In this document: in pieces, positions 10,431 to 21,606 of the stretch
Layout of the letters: every line of letters starts with the position of its first letter
Numbering within the stretch: the stretch's first letter is position 1
NCBI GenBank assembly: GCA_004352715.1
Contig: SCFE01000008.1
Coordinates: 1,652,502 to 1,716,501 of the forward strand
Source of the DNA: Hofstenia miamia
Lineage: Eukaryota; Xenacoelomorpha; Acoela
DNA length: 64,000 nt
Direction of reading: 5' to 3'
Program-made: the position numbers and the translations under genes
Notes under the pieces: model-generated
Databases searched by the model: none
What the model saw: the letters and a program-made list of their open reading frames with translations, nothing else
What the model was told of the DNA's origin: nothing

Positions 10431-12656
10431 AAACAGAAGGAAAGAGCTTACTTAACTCATATTTCTTCTAGTTATTTTCAAAGACTTATTCTACCAGGAA
10501 AACAATATTACGTAAACGCGGCAGCCATTTTCACAAGTTTGAATATACTGACATTTCTAAAAATGAATGAATGAATTAGAAATTAAGTTGATGTATATTG
10601 TTTATTTATTTTTCAAAAATCAAATACATAACATCATAATATATACTAAGGTCAAAAAGGTTAAAAAAAATAATAAAAAATTCACAGTGCTCAACCTCTT
10701 CGTCCCACACTAAGGTGTTGCCATTTTCAGCCGGGGTTCAACATTAATGCCTTTTGTAATTTAGGCCGATTTTTATAAGGTATGTAGTTATGATTAGTTA
10801 TTATTGTTTTACTGTTCAAAACATAGAGCCAAATGATACTTTCATAATTTTCTTATTTTAAGTTTGACCCCCTGGCACCTCTCCTGATGAATATATGACA
10901 CTGATTTTCACCATAACAATTGTAAATCCCTTGTTTCATAAGATAAACTATTTTGACTATTTTCTCGACAATATTATATTTCTATGATGGCCTCAGTGAC
11001 AAAAAGTCAATAAAAACTAATAATAGTACTAAAGCATATGTGTGCTGCACAGTAACAAAAACTTTTTCGTCCTACCATTTTTACAACCCTGACTCTTAGC
11101 ATTAATGACTCAATCAAATTAATTGTATAAATATATACATATATACATACATATATCAAAATATTGACTATGTTAAATGCATGTTGCACCAAAAACTTTT
11201 GAATTTCTTTGCTAAAATGAATTTTTCAAATCCTCTTTGACACAAGCCCATTTTAAAAAAATTATTCCATTATTCCATTTTAACTTTATCTTGTACCCAG
11301 ATAGTTTTTGGAAAAAGTCAGAAAAAATTCGCTAAAAAATTGATTTTTAACAATGTTATAGACAACAAACTACAGAGGGATCGAATCGCCTCCCTCAATA
11401 TGCTTAGGGTTAAACCACCATAAAATGCTACGATGTAAAACGGATTACACAAAAAGAACATTGTCTTATAATGCACTAAAGCTCCATAATTCATATGTAA
11501 GCTTTTCAAATTTATAAATTACTACTTCCCTGTATAATTGAAGTTAAATAAAACATATATCAATCTACACTCATAAAAAAATCTCTTGTGTTTAAAAAAA
11601 TATCTTGAAATTTTATGCATGAATTATATTATATATTAGTCTTAAACATTGGAAATGAATTGAAACTAGCTGCGATAATTACTAAAATGAAATTGAAACA
11701 GCCTTCCGTAAGTCCCTTACCAATATTATTCCAGAATTATATTGTGTACACTTCGCAGGTTCAAATAATCATAGAATTAAACTTTATTTCTGGTTTATGT
11801 ATCATTAGTGACTTCAACCAATCATAGAATTGATTTGCAAATTCGCATCATAGTCAATCTGACAAAGCGATCCGTTCTGGTCCCCTATACTTAGATTAAT
11901 TATGCGCATTTTATTAATCCAATTGAAAACTCAATTGAAATATTACCGACCAAGTTTTTAGTATACAAATATAATTCAATATAATAGCAAATATTAACAC
12001 TAATTTCCACTAGATTTACTTTTACGATTTGTCAGCATTTTTAAAAAATTTTCTCCTAGCTTTTAAGAAATATTGAAACCTTTTTTCATGGACACATGTA
12101 TGGGGTTGGGCCCGCTCATGCAATGATGAAGATTTGTGCAGAAACATATATTTATACCCGACAGTAGTGTCCAACTTAGGGGCTAGGGTAAGCCCCTTGT
12201 TTTTGAAAATTTAAATTTTTGCATGTGATTTTATCAAGATTTGATCTGTTTTTATAAACTTTGCTGTGCTTATTGTATACCATAAAACGAATCGCTACGC
12301 AAATCTTATAATTTTTTGAAAGCTACAAATGTCAAGAAAACATGGATGTGATTAATTGATGTTTTCTTACTTATTTCTTAATTATTGGATTCGTGGGATG
12401 TCAATTCTACTTATCTGAAATACTATAAAAATTAGCTTTTTGCGATATGGCAATTCCTCAAGCGACTTAAGAGTTAACAGTTAGAAAAGGTTTACTTTTT
12501 TACTGCATGCACACAGATTTTATTGAACATAAATAAATATAAATAGTTAATGGCATAAACAATTTTTACAAAGATGCGTATCAGTTTCCTTACTTGTATT
12601 AAAAATTGTGCAAAATTCATTAGTAGTCCTTTCAAGTGACATAAATTACAAGCTTT
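10431..12656. other. No gene seen
   Basis: AT-rich, no domain recognised on either strand. Contains a short alternating TA/CA stretch near 11128-11157 and a self-complementary word AGGGGCTAGGGTAAGCCCCT near 12178. Short open frames here have no coding character. Confidence 0.6.
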
Positions 12657-13995
12657 TGAATTTTCACAAATTTTTGCGAATTTATTGATTTTTACAAAAT
12701 ATTTGATTTTTTGCGAATTTATTTACATTTTGTAACAAATAAATTGAAATTTTGTGTTTTATAATGAATACCAATAAGCTATTTATTAGTAGACTGATTG
12801 ACTGAGGCTATAATGGCTAAAAGTGTTCGCTTGTTTTATGCTATTTGAATAATGCTTTATAACGCTCACATCAAGGACGCGAGAAGTAGGGGGCAAAAGG
12901 GGCAACTGCCCCCCAACAATTACGAAAAAATCGAAAAAATATGCAGATTCAAAAGGTTTTATTTAAAAAAATGAAAATGGATCCACTTCAGGTCATAGGA
13001 TGCCCCTCCCCCCAACATTTAAATCATTCTCGAGTCCCTGGCTCACATTGCATCGAATATGCATCACACCACACGAAGCTGCAGATATTCTGCTTGATGC
13101 AACTTGCACGAGTGCCTTATGGTGAAAAATATAGATAATATGCTGCAATGCCAGAGGCGCAGGCAATGGCATTTGAAACATTTCAAATGCTGAACTTTTT
13201 ACGTATTTTAACTAATAGTTTTAATTAACTAGTAAATGGTTAAGTATATGCAGTCATTTTTTATTCTAAATGCGATTTGCGGTATTGTGAATTTTCGAAC
13301 GAGAATTTGGCATTAAAAAGAGCGAAAGTTCACGTATCCTCCGCGATGTGAATTTCACTAAAGCAACTCTCAAAAGATATTTATATTGATTTGAACTGGT
13401 TCTTATAAACAAATTTGACCTGTAAAAAATCAAAATATTTGTATTTCACTATATACAAACTGTTATTTTAGTAGATAATGTGAAATAAAACCATAAATTT
13501 TGAGAAACTATGCCATGACAAGCATTAGCAGCAGTTTAATAATTAGAAAATTATCGTCCATTTTACATATTTGGATAAATTGAATTATACTCTTAGATCA
13601 CAGTAAAACAACTTTTGCAACCCAATTTTACACCTTATGAATTACTGTAAAAAATATTTAAAAAACGCGATTTTGAGCCACTACATGAAATATGAGTATA
13701 TTGAAAGAAAACAGCAAGTAGTGCAAAAAGCGATCATGCATTCACATTGTCAAATAATTTTTGCGTAAGGAATTGTTTCGCCACGATTTGAAATTTGCAT
13801 TTTTCACGATAGCAATAAAAATATATTTTCTACCTCCCTGTATAATATGACGAACTATGATCCGAACAGTTTTTGCATTTTATAAATCAGGAGAATTTGA
13901 TAAACAGTCAAGAACTTGAATCTTATTTACGTAAGACCCTGAATATGCACGAGTGTTATCTTGAAGCAAAATTTTTTCACACTGTTTTACAGGAA
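12657..13995. repeat. Dispersed ~1-kb repeat, copy 1 (with MITE)
   Basis: Aligns by eye along its length to 29361-30357, both starting TTGAATTTTC and ending near ...TTCACAC.GTTT. Copy 1 is longer mainly because of the hAT MITE at 12872-13040. No coding motif is visible; the nature of the parent element is unknown. Confidence 0.8.
12872..13040. mobile_element. 169-bp hAT MITE, TSD GCTCACAT
   Basis: Bounded by an exact 8-bp direct repeat GCTCACAT (12864-12871 and 13041-13048). The ends are inverted: CAAGGACGCGAGAAG on the left, and CAGGGACTCGAGAATG as the complement of the right. An 8-bp duplication and CA.GG termini are the hAT signature. The paralogous segment at 29575-29586 is an empty site carrying one copy of CTCACAT, which supports the insertion. 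No coding capacity. Confidence 0.9.
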
Positions 13996-14258
13996 CAAAC
14001 TTTCATAAATTTAGTTTAGGTTTTAGTTTTTTATCAATTAGAAACATTACACCTCCTCCTTCTGCTTTATTGTAATTTAAAAGTGATTTCTATTTGTTCT
14101 GAATAGTTTAAATATTTGATTATTAATTAACCAAGGAGAATTTTCATGATTATTTGTATGCCATGTTTCGCATACTCCAAGACAAAATTTGAGCCAAGTT
14201 CTTGTAAGAATTGTTTGTATTCATTATTTTTTGAAGAAAGGTTTTGGAAGTTAATATG
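13950..14258 (-). pseudogene. LINE APE endonuclease fragment
   Basis: The minus translation contains NYNKAEGGGVMFLIDKKL, matching the R/Y...GGGV.+++...L block of LINE APE endonucleases, and upstream NLSSKNNEYKQFLQ resembling the N-terminal block of that domain. It is broken by stops. It abuts the deleted mariner at 14264, so the LINE is truncated or interrupted there. Confidence 0.5.
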
Positions 14259-14263
14259 AATAT

Positions 14264-14802
14264 ACAGGGTGTTTCAGAATTAATAACCTCTTTGAGATAT
14301 AACAAATCACTGATAACAAAAATCTATGAAAAGTCAAAATATATTCATTAAATCTATGGTCACTGATAAGTCAAAATATAACTTGATGGAGCTCCAGCTC
14401 ATTTTGGAACACCTGTCAGAGATTATTTAAATGACAAGTTTAATAACTGCTGGATTGGTAGAGGGGGCTCTTTGGCACATTTCCCAGCAAGATCACCTGA
14501 TTTGACAATTTGTGATTATTTCTTATGGGGAAATAGTTTATTTTTACACCATTCAAGATATTGATGACCTAGAAGAAAAAATTCGCCATGAAATCCAATC
14601 CATTCCCGTGCAAATGTTCCAAAATAGTGTAGATAATTTTCTGATCGTTGCTTAGCATGTATTAACTCAAATGGTGGTTATGTTGAATAAATATGTTTTT
14701 TATTATATAGAAAATACAATTTGGTATTCTTGTCGGTTTATTGGTTCGGTTTGCGGGAAATTTTCAAAGTCAAAGAGGGGTTATTAATTCTGAAACACCC
14801 TG
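14264..14802 (+). mobile_element. Deleted mariner-like element, copy 1
   Basis: A 539-bp element with inverted ends CAGGGTGTTTCAGAATTAAT on both sides and TA duplications at 14262-14263 and 14803-14804. The inside still encodes the second half of a mariner-like transposase: GAPAHFGTPVRDYLND, then WIGRGGS, then FPARSPDLTICDYFLWG, then a helical tail ending NSNGGYVE. The N-terminal half with the HTH and the first catalytic Asp is missing, and stops break the rest, so it can only move with help. Copy 2 at 26187-26726 has the same size and the same deletion, in the opposite orientation. Confidence 0.9.
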
Positions 14803-17709
14803 TATATAGTCGAATATATTGATTGTAAAACCTCGATTATCCGTAATACATTTTTTGTAAAAACTAACTTTCAATCCTTTCAATTTCTCGTAAAACTTCT
14901 TCTGCTATTCAGGTTCAAAAATTTTCTGGACGGGTTACAGCTTCAATAATTATATCGGCATTCAAATTCTGGCAGCAAACAAACTGACATTACAAATTTC
15001 TTTAAGGAGAAATAAATTTGTAAATAAATTTTTCAGGTTGTTTTGCCTATACGTCTTTTTAACAATTCGTTTTTTTAAAAAAATCAAATAAATTTTTAAG
15101 GTAGTTGTGCCGATTTCGTTTATCCAGAAAATTCTATCATCCGGACACCTGATGATTTTTTGAACTCCCAATGAGTCCGGATAATAGAGGTTTTACAGTA
15201 TATATATATATATATATATATATANNNNNNNNNNNNNNNNNNNNNNNNNNNNNNNNNNNNNNNNNNNNNNNNNNNNNNNNNNNNNNNNNNNNNNNNNNNN
15301 NNNNNNNNNNNNNNNNNNNNNNNNNNNNNNNNNNNNNNNNNNNNNNNNNNNNNNNNNNNNNNNNNNNNNNNNNNNNNNNNNNNNNNNNNNNNNNNNNNNN
15401 NNNNNNNNNNNNNNNNNNNNNNNNNNNNNNNNNNNNNNNNNNNNNNNNNNNNNNNNNNNNNNNNNNNNNNNNNNNNNNNNNNNNNNNNNNNNNNNNNNNN
15501 NNNNNNNNNNNNNNNNNNNNNNNNNNNNNNNNNNNNNNNNNNNNNNNNNNNNNNNNNNNNNNNNNNNNNNNNNNNNNNNNNNNNNNNNNNNNNNNNNNNN
15601 NNNNNNNNNNNNNNNNNNNNNNNNNNNNNNNNNNNNNNNNNNNNNNNNNNNNNNNNNNNNNNNNNNNNNNNNNNNNNNNNNNNNNNNNNNNNNNNNNNNN
15701 NNNNNNNNNNNNNNNNNNNNNNNNNNNNNNNNNNNNNNNNNNNNNNNNNNNNNNNNNNNNNNNNNNNNNNNNNNNNNNNNNNNNNNNNNNNNNNNNNNNN
15801 NNNNNNNNNNNNNNNNNNNNNNNNNNNNNNNNNNNNNNNNNNNNNNNNNNNNNNNNNNNNNNNNNNNNNNNNNNNNNNNNNNNNNNNNNNNNNNNNNNNN
15901 NNNNNNNNNNNNNNNNNNNNNNNNNNNNNNNNNNNNNNNNNNNNNNNNNNNNNNNNNNNNNNNNNNNNNNNNNNNNNNNNNNNNNNNNNNNNNNNNNNNN
16001 NNNNNNNNNNNNNNNNNNNNNNNNNNNNNNNNNNNNNNNNNNNNNNNNNNNNNNNNNNNNNNNNNNNNNNNNNNNNNNNNNNNNNNNNNNNNNNNNNNNN
16101 NNNNNNNNNNNNNNNNNNNNNNNNNNNNNNNNNNNNNNNNNNNNNNNNNNNNNNNNNNNNNNNNNNNNNNNNNNNNNNNNNNNNNNNNNNNNNNNNNNNN
16201 NNNNNNNNNNNNNNNNNNNNNNNNCCTTGGATTTGCCTAATGGAATGACTTTGTTCAAACAGACGATGTACAGATTAAAATGTGAAATTTTACGCTGGTG
16301 CATATGATTTTCTACTAGGATGTGCTTTTAAGTTCAGCACTTTACAGGTAAATTTATTTGCAGTTTTCAAACACGTTTGAAGCAAAACTTTTCATAATTT
16401 ACATGTTTGAATAATATGCAGACTTGCATATGGAAATTCGATTGTCTTCCTTTTCCATAACTATTTTAGAAATATTTCCATATGTTTCCACAATTCTTAG
16501 AGCTATGTAGGGACAATGGTTCTGCGGAATGAGAATTTTACTGGTTTCAGTCTCATTTAGTCTCTTTGGATCTGGTTCCACTCTGTCTCATTAAATTTTC
16601 TGGTGCGACAGTCCCCATAGCATGCAACTAATATTGATCAAATATTGAAAAATTATCAGCAGCATTCTTAAATACGTAGTTCCAGGTTCTCTTACTCGCA
16701 GTCCCATGTTAATTCCAGTCACATGGAACTGAGATAGCAAGTAGAGCTGTGCGGTCACGAGCATTTCATGACTTTAACCTAATCAATGTTATTTTTCTAG
16801 CAACCGACTTTTTTGCAACCCTAGCCGCCCAAGATTTTTTGGAATGCTAGACTAAATACTCAAAAGGTAAAGAAAATCCAAAAAGTCTTTGAAATGAAAA
16901 TTATTAAAGACGTCTTTTGACTGATAGAATAACAATAATTTTTGTTTTTCTATTCGCAATGCTTTGTATGATTCACACTAAATTTGATTATTTTAATGCA
17001 TATTGTAACTATTGTTTAAAAATTTTTTATATTTAGTGTGAAATGCTCCCCCTTTCACGCTTCTCAAAATTGTCTAATTTACAAAATAGCAAGATATTTA
17101 AAACGTTTGTGCTTAGGGTCTTTTTTCAAAAATTTGGCACTTACATGATCATGACTAATGTGTCTTCCTGTCATAGTTTCCTGCTTACACCCCTCTATAT
17201 TTATTTAAATGTAGGTTATTTTGAATTTTTACAGCATTGAAAATATCTTTTCTAAAAATTTACACATTGAATTTTCATTCCATAAAATGATTTCAATTTC
17301 CGTTTCATTTTCAATTCCATAATCTGGAAATTGAATGGATTAGAAATTTCCATTTCCATATGTAATCCTGATAATATGTGGTATAGTAATAAGTGTACTA
17401 TTTGTGTATTGAACTAAATTAATAGTAGTTATTAAATATATTCAACGATCTTATTTATAAAAATTGCACTTATTTATAGATTGGTGCAAATTTTGTTGAA
17501 AAATACTCATAGTTTTACAAATTCTACACTGTGAAAAATACTAATAAATCAATCATTTTTAACCAAATTCGTTGACATTGCTGCCAATCAAAAATGTTTT
17601 ATAAATTTTGTATTGCTTAACAAAAACAAAACTTGAAATATGTATATTGTAAACCCCGAATTATTGCTGCAAATTGAAAAACTTTAATTTAAAAAACATT
17701 TGTAACATA
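14803..17709. other. 1000-N gap and unassigned DNA
   Basis: A (TA)n tract at 15199-15224 runs into exactly 1000 N (15225-16224). On both sides I see no coding motif. Words of the type TTTCCATTTCCATATG recur near 16440-16490 and 17270-17365, possibly a decayed repeat. The remaining sequence is featureless. Confidence 0.7.
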
Positions 17710-18035
17710 CAGGATGTTTCAGTTAGAATGTATATTTTGAAATTGCTGTCATTTTACAAAGAGTGCTTCGATTTAAATAATTTTTCTTTTTTTGGGTAGA
17801 TAACAGAAGGAGAATTTATATTTAAAATGAAAATAAAAATTAGAGCTACATCGAATGTTGAAAATGTCCCCCATTAACCCCAATGCATTTGAATCTTGAA
17901 GTTCTGGAGTCATTTTGCAACCTTTTCAGCTGTTACACTAGCACAAGCATTCTCAGCCACAGCAATCAAGTCAGGAACAATTCGTGGAATGATGTCAAAA
18001 ACCATCTTTCCTAAATGGCCTCACAGGCAAAAATC
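17710..18035 (-). mobile_element. Mariner-like element, 3' end
   Basis: Starts CAGGATGTTTCAGTTAGAAT at 17710 after a TA, like the mariner ends at 14264 but a different family. Read on the minus strand, the interior ends a mariner-type transposase: FDIIPRIVPDLIAVAENACA, a helical block, a stop, then LQNFKIQMHWG. Only the last ~60 codons and the 3' end remain. The plus-strand Tc1 sequence begins within the next few tens of bases, so the element was cut there. Confidence 0.65.
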
Positions 18036-18039
18036 TAAA

Positions 18040-18827
18040 GGAAAGTTCTTTTGGGGCTTATCAAACAACAACTTCGTGCCCTCGTGCAAATGCAAACAAT
18101 TTCAAGGATATGTTGGGACCATCGGGTGATGACGTGAGCATAAGTACAATGAAACGCGCCATTCTTAAAACTAGATGTAAAACATTGAAATCTGGAAGAA
18201 GGCCATACCTGAATGAAAAACAGGCAAGGGCACGGCATCAGTGAGCCAATGAGAACAGGAATTGCACAGTAGACTATTGGAAAAGAGGGCTGTTTAGCGA
18301 CTAGACATACGTGGAAATCGATGATGACTGTCCTAGATATGTGCGAGTTGTAGAAGGCCATGAACTGATGCCAGACCATTACAAGATGACCTATAAACAT
18401 CCACTGTGTCCTATGATATGGTCTTGTTTTTCGTACTATGGCATGAGACGTTCTCATGTCGTCGAGGGAAACATGAACAGTGAGATGTATAAGAACAAAA
18501 TCATCAACAGAAGAGTAGTTGGGCAGCTGGAAGAGTGGCACGCACACGGTGTTAACTTGTTTCAACAGATAATGCATGTGAGCCGAAGCACATTTCCAGG
18601 AACTTGGGATTTCAGTGATATCGTGGCCAGCTGCAACACCCGATCTAAATCCCATTGAAAATCTTTGAGCAATTGTCAAGAAACGTCTATGACATCTACA
18701 CAGTCGCACCAAACAAGACATCATTGCAAACTTTGTGAAAGTAAAGCTCCATGATGAGGAAATTGCGGCGATGTGGCAAAATTTGGTACTTTCAATGCCT
18801 AGCGGTATTGAGGCTTGTATCGCTTAA
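18040..18827 (+). pseudogene. Tc1-like transposase, interrupted by a piggyBac
   Basis: Blocks in order: an HTH-like region ending SGRRPYLNEKQARA; VDYWKRGLFSD, with the Glu of FSDE replaced by a stop; a core with HVVEGNMNSEMYKNKI; LFQQ.DNA, holding the second Asp; and ATPDLNPIENL, holding the last acidic residue. These are the DD(34)E landmarks of Tc1 transposases. Several frameshifts lie between them. The last codons (SMPSGIEACIA) reach the TTAA at 18824-18827, where a piggyBac enters. The C-terminus resumes at 21427 as LKGHQTGC, stop. The left inverted end of this Tc1 is missing. Confidence 0.85.
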
Positions 18828-19990
18828 CACATTCTCTACCATGTCACTCTTATGTGAGTGACAGTGCATTTATGGCTCATACCATGTCACTCACATGTGA
18901 GCGACAGCTGCATTTTCCAAAGATCCTCTTCACTCATATATGAATCACGCCTGGTTTATTTTATATAACCAGAACTCATCTTTGGTACCAATGCTTTTAT
19001 TCGCCAAACTCTCTTGGTACATTTGTTAAGTTTTTTATCATATTGTGAAGTACATTTACAGTGACATTAATTCTCTTGCTTTTTTCGTTTCTGCCTTAGT
19101 TTTTGTAAGGTACAATTAAAGATTAGAAATATAAACATTTTATTTGATAGAACCACAAACAAAAAATTGGAATTACGAGTATAAACATTTTATTCCAAAG
19201 AATAAAAACTAAAACAAAAAATTAGAAACATTTCTTTGTGTGGTGTTGTCCAAAGCACGAGATGCAAAATGGTTTATTGCCACATGGTACACATAAAGTA
19301 TTTACTAGTTTTGCCCGTTTCTAGCAACTTCTCGGCCTTCAGTTCTTTGAATTTGCTCATAACAAAGGACACATCTTCTTCTTGTTTTTGCAGATTTGTT
19401 TTCCACTTTGCTTATAACATGTGGTGATTGAATTGATGGTTGTATGTGTCTTCTTTCAGGAGATAAACTAAGTAGAGATACAGCAAGATTTTCCCTAAAC
19501 TCTCTAATTCCAATTTTAGAATTTGTTGCTTTCTTATATATTACATAGGCATTCACTACTGATACCCCAAGCAAAAGCTCCATTGCTAACTTTCGATACC
19601 ATTTCACTCCTTTTCTGAGCACACAAGCATATGAAGCCATTTGGTCTGAAAGATCAATCCCTGCTTTGCCTTTATTATAATCAATAATAGCTGTTGGCTT
19701 TCGTTTCCTCGGTCTTGTCTGAACATTTGAAGTTGAGTTTGTGGCATAAGTTGCAGATCTGACAGCGATTTCTTCCATTTCTGGCTGGTGTTTAGTTGTC
19801 AACAACCTGACATCTCGTGCGTCTTTCCATTTCAAGACTACAATTCCATGTTGTTCTTCTCTATAAATAATTTCACCTTTCTTCAATTTTTTTTCCAAGA
19901 CTTCTTTAGGCGTATCCATTCTGTTGGCTCGAAGTGTACCTACTACGTAGGTTTGCTCTTCCAGACAAAATCTTCATCAATAACAGTACT

Positions 19991-20553
19991 ATCTTCTGGG
20001 GTGTACAGCTTTGAAATTTGTCTTGCAATTTATCAATAAGAGGTTGTATTTTTCCTAGTCTATCAGTAGGCTCAATCATTTCGTTGTTTGCAAAATGAAT
20101 ATGACGAAGAATTGCCTGAAATCTGTTCCGGGGCATGGTATTAGAAGCAACTAAATTTTTGTAAAGACCATTTGTTGACCAATAATTTGCCAGCTTTCCC
20201 ACCTTTACCAATCCCATACACATAATGAGTCCAAGATATTTTAGAATTTCTTCTTATCTGTTGGTTTCCACTGATTTGTTGAAGATCATGTATTTGGCTG
20301 GGCAGAGATGCATTGTAAAGCATATCTATTTGTTTCATTCACTATCTCAGTAATGACTTCATCATCCACCAAAAGGTTAAATACTTGGGCAGGAGTAATA
20401 TCAGCTGGTATTGTTCTTCTTATGCCGCCATTTCCAGTATAAGCAAAATTTGAAGTTCAATTTTGAAATTCAGTCCAGATAGGTCTGTTTATATTTTCAT
20501 TTATCCCATCTTGAGCTGTTACATTTTCTTCATCTTCATCAATAGCCATGTCA
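19991..20553. repeat. Tandem copy A inside piggyBac
   Basis: Matches 20557-21143 with a single N (20554) at the joint. Copy A lacks one T in CTTCTTTATCTG, which frameshifts the ORF, and lacks a 23-bp insertion present in copy B near 20759. Either a true duplication or two haplotype contigs placed in series. Confidence 0.85.
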
Positions 20554-20556
20554 NTG

Positions 20557-21143
20557 TCTTCTGGGGTGTACAGCTTTTGAAATTTGTCTTGCAATTTATC
20601 AATAAGAGGTTGTATTTTTCCTAGTCTATCAGTAGGCTCAATTATTTCATTGTTTGCAAAATGAATATGATGAAGAATTGCCTGAAATCTGTCCCAGGGC
20701 ATGGTATTAGAAGCAACTAAATTTTTGTAAAGAGGATTTGTTGACCAATAATTTGCCGGTTTTTGCACCTTTACCTTTACAGCTTTCCCACCTTTACCAA
20801 TCCCATCCACATAATGAGTCCAAGATATTTTAGAATTTCTTCTTTATCTGCTGGTTTCCACTGATTTGTTGAAGATCGTGTATTTGGCTGGGCAGAGATG
20901 CATTGTAAAGCATATGTATTTGTTTCATTCACTATCTCAGTAATGACTTCATTATCCACCAAAAGGTTAAATACTTGGGCAGGAGTAATATCAGCTGGTA
21001 TTGTTCTTCTTATGCCGCCATTTCCAGTATAAGCAAAATTTGAAGTTCGATTTTGAAATTCAGTCCAGATAGGTCTGTTTATATTTTCATTTATCCCATC
21101 TTGAGCTGTTACATTTTCTTCATCTTCATCAATAGCCATGTCA
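20557..21143. repeat. Tandem copy B inside piggyBac
   Basis: Partner of 19991-20553. It keeps the open frame with the N-terminal acidic region. The inserted GGTTTTTGCACCTTTACC-type segment near 20758-20780 partly repeats the adjacent CACCTTTACC, so it looks like local slippage. Confidence 0.85.
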
Positions 21144-21426
21144 GCAAGAAGATCCTGAATATCTTGCTCTTCATCATTGTCATCTTCATCTGGACTATAA
21201 TTGGGATCTATGTCAGAATCATCACTCATAAAAAGTAAATCTTCTATTTCTTCTTGACCTAGTGATGCTGCCCCATTTTTCAAAGTACATAAATCTACAA
21301 AAAACGGTATTTACCATTCCAGGAATGCAAAAACTATATATTTATAGTATAATAAAATCGAATATTTTAAAATAAGCTGCTGGTACATCAAAAGATTTTT
21401 TAAAATGTGGCCTGGTAGAGAATGTG

Positions 21427-21604
21427 TTAAAAGGACACCAAACTGGTTGCTGAGTTCAGTTTGTATTTTGTATTGTGCATAACATTCTCACGTTCATTAA
21501 ATGTTTAATTCATGCCGTTATACTGCTTATTTTTGTTCATTATATTGATTAAATTACGAATTTGGATTTTTTCAATACCTATGCAAAATTTTTTAGCGCT
21601 ACTG
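21427..21604 (+). mobile_element. Tc1 3' end beyond the piggyBac
   Basis: Continues the Tc1 C-terminus (LKGHQTGC, stop) and ends with the complement of CAGTAGCGCTAAAAAATTTT, a Tc1-type inverted terminus whose outermost base is 21604, followed by TA. No matching left end is present near 17.7-18.0 kb. Confidence 0.8.
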
Positions 21605-21606
21605 TA

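Larger units (their letters stand above)
19222..21283 (-). pseudogene. piggyBac transposase, internally deleted
   Basis: The N-terminus (21283 down) is acidic (SDDSDIDPNYSPDEDDNDEE), as in piggyBac proteins. Then comes the DDE_Tnp_1_7 start (LKYLGLIMWMGLVKVGKL, YWSTNPLYKNLVASNTMPWD, FANNE, DRLGKIQPLIDKL) up to the first catalytic Asp region, CTPEDSTVIDED. From there the frame jumps to VVGTLRAN, so about 100 family residues holding further catalytic Asp are missing. The C-terminal part continues (KWKDARDVRLLTTKH, YNKGKAGIDLSDQMASY) to a cysteine-rich domain after a frameshift: CVPCGNKPFCISCF...H, ending at TAA 19222. A 560-bp segment is duplicated around an N at 20554, so the true gene is shorter than drawn. 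Confidence 0.93.
18828..21426 (-). mobile_element. piggyBac-like transposon inserted in a Tc1
   Basis: Exact TTAA duplications at 18824-18827 and 21427-21430 flank perfect 14-bp inverted ends, CACATTCTCTACCA at 18828 and its complement at 21413-21426. Inside the left end are two near-identical palindromic blocks, GTCACTC..ATGTGAG(T/C)GAC (about 18843-18866 and 18883-18906), likely transposase-binding subterminal repeats. The minus strand carries a deleted transposase. Removing the element and one TTAA rejoins the Tc1 reading frame, which proves the order of events. Confidence 0.95.

Noticed and set aside
18035-18724. 229-codon minus-strand frame
   Set aside because: Antisense of the Tc1 transposase, whose motifs are on the plus strand.
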